Origin: Chryseobacterium aurantiacum
GTDB taxonomy: Bacteria; Bacteroidota; Bacteroidia; Flavobacteriales; Weeksellaceae
DNA length: 64,000 nucleotides
Reading direction: 5' to 3'
NCBI RefSeq assembly: GCF_003020585.1
Contig: NZ_PXUE01000001.1
Location: 434,001-498,000, forward strand
Part shown: positions 61,853 to 64,000 of the stretch, piece after piece
Position numbering within the stretch: the stretch's first letter is position 1
How the letters are laid out: every line of letters starts with the position of its first letter
Notes under the pieces: generated by a model
Seen by the model: the letters and a program-made list of their open reading frames with translations, nothing else
The model's database searches: none
Told to the model about the DNA's origin: nothing
Made by a program: the position numbers and the translations under genes

Positions 61853-61860
61853 CAAATGTA
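61853..61860 (-). promoter_or_regulatory. Possible -7 box of the two-component operon
   Basis: The minus strand reads TACATTTG (TAnnTTTG), about 52 bp before the response regulator start. Confidence 0.35.
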
Positions 61861-61875
61861 ATGAATTCTATTTTG

Positions 61876-61883
61876 TAATTTTG
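61876..61883 (+). promoter_or_regulatory. Possible -7 box of the papain-like lipoprotein gene
   Basis: TAATTTTG (TAnnTTTG) lies 19 bp before the ATG at 61903. No clear TTG partner. Confidence 0.35.
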
Positions 61884-61902
61884 ATCCCGAAATAATAATC
61901 AA

Positions 61903-62574
61903 ATGTCAGGATTTAAAATGTTTTTAGATAAAAAATTAGAAAAAATATCCATTGCAGGTCTTCTGTCCTTTTTAATGGTTGTGTTTATGCAATGTGCATC
62001 CCAAAAGGATACAGAACATCTTAATAATGGAGACCTTCTTTTTGTTACCGCCAAGGAAACAGGACTTTCCGGTGCCATTAATAATGTTACGCAAAAGCAA
62101 AAGATGGCATCCTTTGATCATATTGGTATTCTCGAAAAAGTAGGTGGTAAAATGTATGTTTTGCATGCTGCACCGAAAGGAGGATCTCAGAAGCAGGATT
62201 TAAAGGAGTTTATTAAAGATCAGAAAGAAGATGGCCAGAATGTAGTGGTGTATCGTTTGAAGCGTGATTATCAAAAAGCAATTCCGAATGCCATTGAAAA
62301 AGCGAATTCAATGTTAGGGAAACCTTATAATTTCAATTATATTTTAGATGAAAATTCATATTACTGCTCAGATTTTATAGAAAGGGCCTTTAGAAGTGAT
62401 CAAATTTTCAAATTGGAGCCCATGACATTTATTGATCCCAAGACAGGAAAAATCAATATATTTTGGGAGAATTTTTATAGCAAAAAAAATCTGAAAGTCC
62501 CTGAGGGAGAGCTTGGCTGCAATCCCAACGGATTGGCCGGTTCAGAAAAACTGGAAAGAATAAAAGAATTTTAA
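61903..62574 (+). CDS. YiiX/YebB-like permuted papain-fold (NlpC/P60-type) protein
   Basis: This 223-residue protein has an N-terminal hydrophobic segment ending in FMQC (C31), a weak lipobox, so it is probably lipid-anchored. The catalytic histidine is H73 in FDHIGIL and the cysteine C155 in SYYCSDFIERA, in the reversed order of permuted papain-like enzymes. GDLLFVTAKE near residue 43 is also typical. Members cleave amide or ester bonds of peptidoglycan or lipids, but most are untested. It is divergent from the two-component genes. A hairpin terminator follows at 62581-62608. Confidence 0.85.
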   Translation: MSGFKMFLDKKLEKISIAGLLSFLMVVFMQCASQKDTEHLNNGDLLFVTAKETGLSGAINNVTQKQKMASFDHIGILEKVGGKMYVLHAAPKGGSQKQDLKEFIKDQKEDGQNVVVYRLKRDYQKAIPNAIEKANSMLGKPYNFNYILDENSYYCSDFIERAFRSDQIFKLEPMTFIDPKTGKINIFWENFYSKKNLKVPEGELGCNPNGLAGSEKLERIKEF

Positions 62575-62580
62575 AATACC

Positions 62581-62608
62581 AAAGGAAGCTGTAAAGGCTT
62601 CTTTTTTT
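62581..62608 (+). terminator. Terminator of the papain-like lipoprotein gene
   Basis: AAGGAAGC pairs with GCTTCTTT (one G-T pair), with a T run to 62608. Confidence 0.7.
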
Positions 62609-62620
62609 GTTAAAATTTAA

Positions 62621-62657
62621 AAAATATTAGTCTACTAATTTGGTGGACTAATATTTT
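62621..62657. promoter_or_regulatory. 37-bp palindromic operator overlapping the NIL gene promoter
   Basis: Left arm 62621-62638 and right arm 62640-62657 are reverse complements at 16 of 18 positions around one central T (cores AGTCTACTAA and TTGGTGGACT). The -33 TTG (62640-62642) lies in its centre. Confidence 0.6.
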
Positions 62658-62669
62658 TTTATATTTTTG
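62640..62669 (+). promoter_or_regulatory. Promoter of the NIL-domain gene
   Basis: TTG (62640-62642) and TATTTTTG (62662-62669) are 19 bp apart, a very good Bacteroidota promoter. The start codon follows at 62732. Confidence 0.6.
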
Positions 62670-62731
62670 TGACAGATTTAAATGCAAAGAGCAATATGAT
62701 CTGAAAGTGTTTAACCAAAAAATGTTTAGTG

Positions 62732-63043
62732 ATGATTACACCTAATCCTGGCCTGCAGGTTCTGCAAAATAAACTGAACCTACCTAAAAAAGAATTGTTA
62801 TTGGAAATAGAATTGAATGGCAAAATGAAATTTGAGCATTTAATGAATACCATCTATAATCAATTTGGGATTTGTCACAGAGTGTTGTCAGCCAATGTGG
62901 AATATGTGAACGGATACAGTTTTGGTTCAGTACAATTATACATTAATGTTAATTCAGAAGACTATCATCAGCTTGAAGTTTATCTGAATAAAAATAAACT
63001 TTTGAATACAACGGTGGAGTATCTCTGCCGAAAATATTCATAG
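62732..63043 (+). CDS. Stand-alone NIL-domain protein
   Basis: The ATG at 62732 gives 103 residues; a GTG one codon upstream is less likely. About residues 20-100 match the NIL domain found at the C terminus of the methionine ABC transporter ATPase MetN and in some ferredoxins. Segments include ELLLEIELNGKMKFEHLM, FGICHRVLSANVEYVNGYSFGSVQLYINV and a final LLNTTVEYL. In MetN this domain binds methionine and inhibits transport. Here it stands alone, with no ATPase or ferredoxin part. A promoter inside a 37-bp palindrome precedes it, so it is probably regulated. Methionine sensing is inference. Confidence 0.8.
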   Translation: MITPNPGLQVLQNKLNLPKKELLLEIELNGKMKFEHLMNTIYNQFGICHRVLSANVEYVNGYSFGSVQLYINVNSEDYHQLEVYLNKNKLLNTTVEYLCRKYS

Positions 63044-63070
63044 GGGAGATTCATATAGTTTTAATTACTC

Positions 63071-63104
63071 AAAGTGTCTGATTTTTTTAATCAGGCACTT
63101 TTTT
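63071..63104 (+). terminator. Terminator of the NIL-domain gene
   Basis: AAAGTGTCTGATT (63071-63083) pairs with AATCAGGCACTTT (63089-63101, one G-T), then T residues. Confidence 0.85.
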
Positions 63105-63124
63105 AATTTTATTTCAAATCAATC

Positions 63125-63156
63125 AACAAAAAAGCGCTCAGATTACTCTGAACGCT
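63125..63156 (-). terminator. Terminator of murA
   Basis: AAGCG and TCAGA (63131-63141) pair with TCTGA and CGCTT (63146-63156) across one mismatch; the minus strand continues in T. Confidence 0.75.
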
Positions 63157-63177
63157 TCTATATTAAATAAAATATTT

Positions 63178-64000
63178 TTAAATTCTTTCGATATCAGCAC
63201 CAATTGCTTTTAGTCTTCCATCGATATTTTCGTATCCTCTGTCGATTTGCTCGATATTGTGGATAATAGATTTTCCCTCAGCAGATAATGCGGCAATAAG
63301 AAGTGCATTTCCGGCTCTGATATCCGGAGAAACCATTGTAGTTCCTCTTAACGGAGCTTCCTGGTTTAATCCGATTACGGTAGCTCTGTGCGGATCACAT
63401 AGAATAATCTGTGCACCCATGTCGATTAATTTATCTACAAAGAATAGTCTGGATTCAAACATTTTCTGGTGAACAAGGATGCTTCCTTTAGCCTGAGTGG
63501 CTACCACCAAAATAATGGATAACAAGTCCGGAGTGAATCCCGGCCATGGAGCATCCGAAATGGTAAGAATAGACCCGTCAATAAATTTCTGGATTTTATA
63601 ATGCTCCTGAGCAGGAATATAAATATCATCACCGCTTTGTTCAAGCTGAATACCCAGTTTTCTGAATGTATTGGGGATCACACCTAGTTGGTTCCAGTTT
63701 ACATTTTTAATAGTGATTTCAGATTTTGTCATAGCCGCTAGACCAATCCAAGATCCGATTTCTACCATGTCCGGAAGCATTGTGTGTTCAGTACCTCTTA
63801 AATAATCTACTCCTTCAATAGTCAATAGGTTAGATCCGATTCCTGAGATATTAGCTCCCATTCTGTTCAGCATTTTACATAGCTGTTGAAGATAGGGCTC
63901 GCATGCAGCGTTGTAAATTCTTGTCTTTCCTTTAGCCAATACAGCAGCCATAACGATGTTGGCCGTTCCTGTTACAGAAGCTTCTTCCAGTAAAATAAAT
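63178..64000 (-). CDS. murA: UDP-N-acetylglucosamine 1-carboxyvinyltransferase, 5' part outside window
   Basis: The frame stays open to the right edge and reads LLEEASVTGTANIVMAAVLA there, so the N-terminal part lies beyond the window and the internal ATG at 63951 is not the start. About 274 C-terminal codons are present. AACEPYLQQLCKMLNRMGANI, GSWIGLAAMTKSEI, PWPGFTPDLLSIILVVATQAKG and DIRAGNALLIAALSAEGKS match MurA. It transfers enolpyruvate to UDP-GlcNAc, the first committed step of peptidoglycan synthesis. The catalytic cysteine region (about residue 115 in E. coli) lies outside the window or at its edge. A terminator follows at 63125-63156. Confidence 0.96.
   Translation of the reverse strand, partial: FILLEEASVTGTANIVMAAVLAKGKTRIYNAACEPYLQQLCKMLNRMGANISGIGSNLLTIEGVDYLRGTEHTMLPDMVEIGSWIGLAAMTKSEITIKNVNWNQLGVIPNTFRKLGIQLEQSGDDIYIPAQEHYKIQKFIDGSILTISDAPWPGFTPDLLSIILVVATQAKGSILVHQKMFESRLFFVDKLIDMGAQIILCDPHRATVIGLNQEAPLRGTTMVSPDIRAGNALLIAALSAEGKSIIHNIEQIDRGYENIDGRLKAIGADIERI

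Noticed and set aside
1..64000. Prophage, integron, insertion sequence, CRISPR or tRNA-linked island
   Set aside because: No integrase, transposase, phage structural gene, spacer array or tRNA could be seen, and gene content is mostly familiar chromosomal.

Overview
The window looks like ordinary chromosome from a member of the Bacteroidota, most likely a Chryseobacterium-like flavobacterium. The DNA is AT-rich and starts lack Shine-Dalgarno sequences. Several promoters match the Bacteroidota form (TTG near -33, TAnnTTTG near -7). Three secreted proteins end in type IX secretion (T9SS) type A sorting domains. The rpmB-rpmG-DUF4295 cluster and an astacin of flavastacin type also fit this group. 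I saw no tRNA, rRNA, CRISPR array, prophage, integrase or insertion sequence.

Layout from left to right. 0-7 kb: end of a thioredoxin-like gene, then a trehalose locus (AraC regulator divergent from MFS transporter, cytoplasmic trehalase and TonB-dependent receptor). 7-11.3 kb: MBL hydrolase, T9SS Plug protein and a T9SS-exported M4 metalloprotease. 11.3-14.5 kb: an iron/haem operon (NifU-like protein, a frameshifted FMN reductase, ferrochelatase) and a gamma carbonic anhydrase. 14.7-25.7 kb: housekeeping and accessory genes (Pif1/RecD-like helicase with a C-terminal HTH, astacin lipoprotein, two unknown genes, LLM oxidoreductase, RibB with a degenerate RibA half, Crp/Fnr regulator, Fmt, RecQ). 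25.7-30.1 kb: three tandem, partly near-identical OmpA-type genes. 30.1-34.9 kb: folK, sppA, a YeaQ-type protein, ftsY, exported RidA-like protein, DUF4295, L33, L28. 35-40 kb: VCBS-repeat T9SS cargo, lnt, VanZ-like protein, proC.

40-46.9 kb holds the most interesting unit: a four-gene operon of TonB-dependent receptor, DUF4876 lipoprotein, DUF6850-type beta-barrel and di-haem cytochrome-c peroxidase. Its promoter lies between two matching 17-bp palindromes, suggesting a tightly repressed cell-envelope uptake or redox system of unknown substrate. 46.9-52.2 kb: an operon of aminotransferase, small lipoprotein and murB, then a fibronectin-III T9SS cargo and a DUF1801 protein. 52.4-58.5 kb: an MgtC-adaptor-CzcA-TolC metal efflux operon. 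58.8-64 kb: an RhtA-like exporter, an OmpR/histidine-kinase pair, a permuted papain-like lipoprotein, an orphan NIL-domain protein behind a 37-bp palindrome, and the C-terminal part of MurA running off the right edge.

Two other patterns stand out. Several gaps between convergent genes carry imperfect inverted repeats of one dispersed family (units like ATCTGCG). Most transcription units also end in strong hairpin terminators. Domain names come from motif recognition in the translated sequence; no database search was run.
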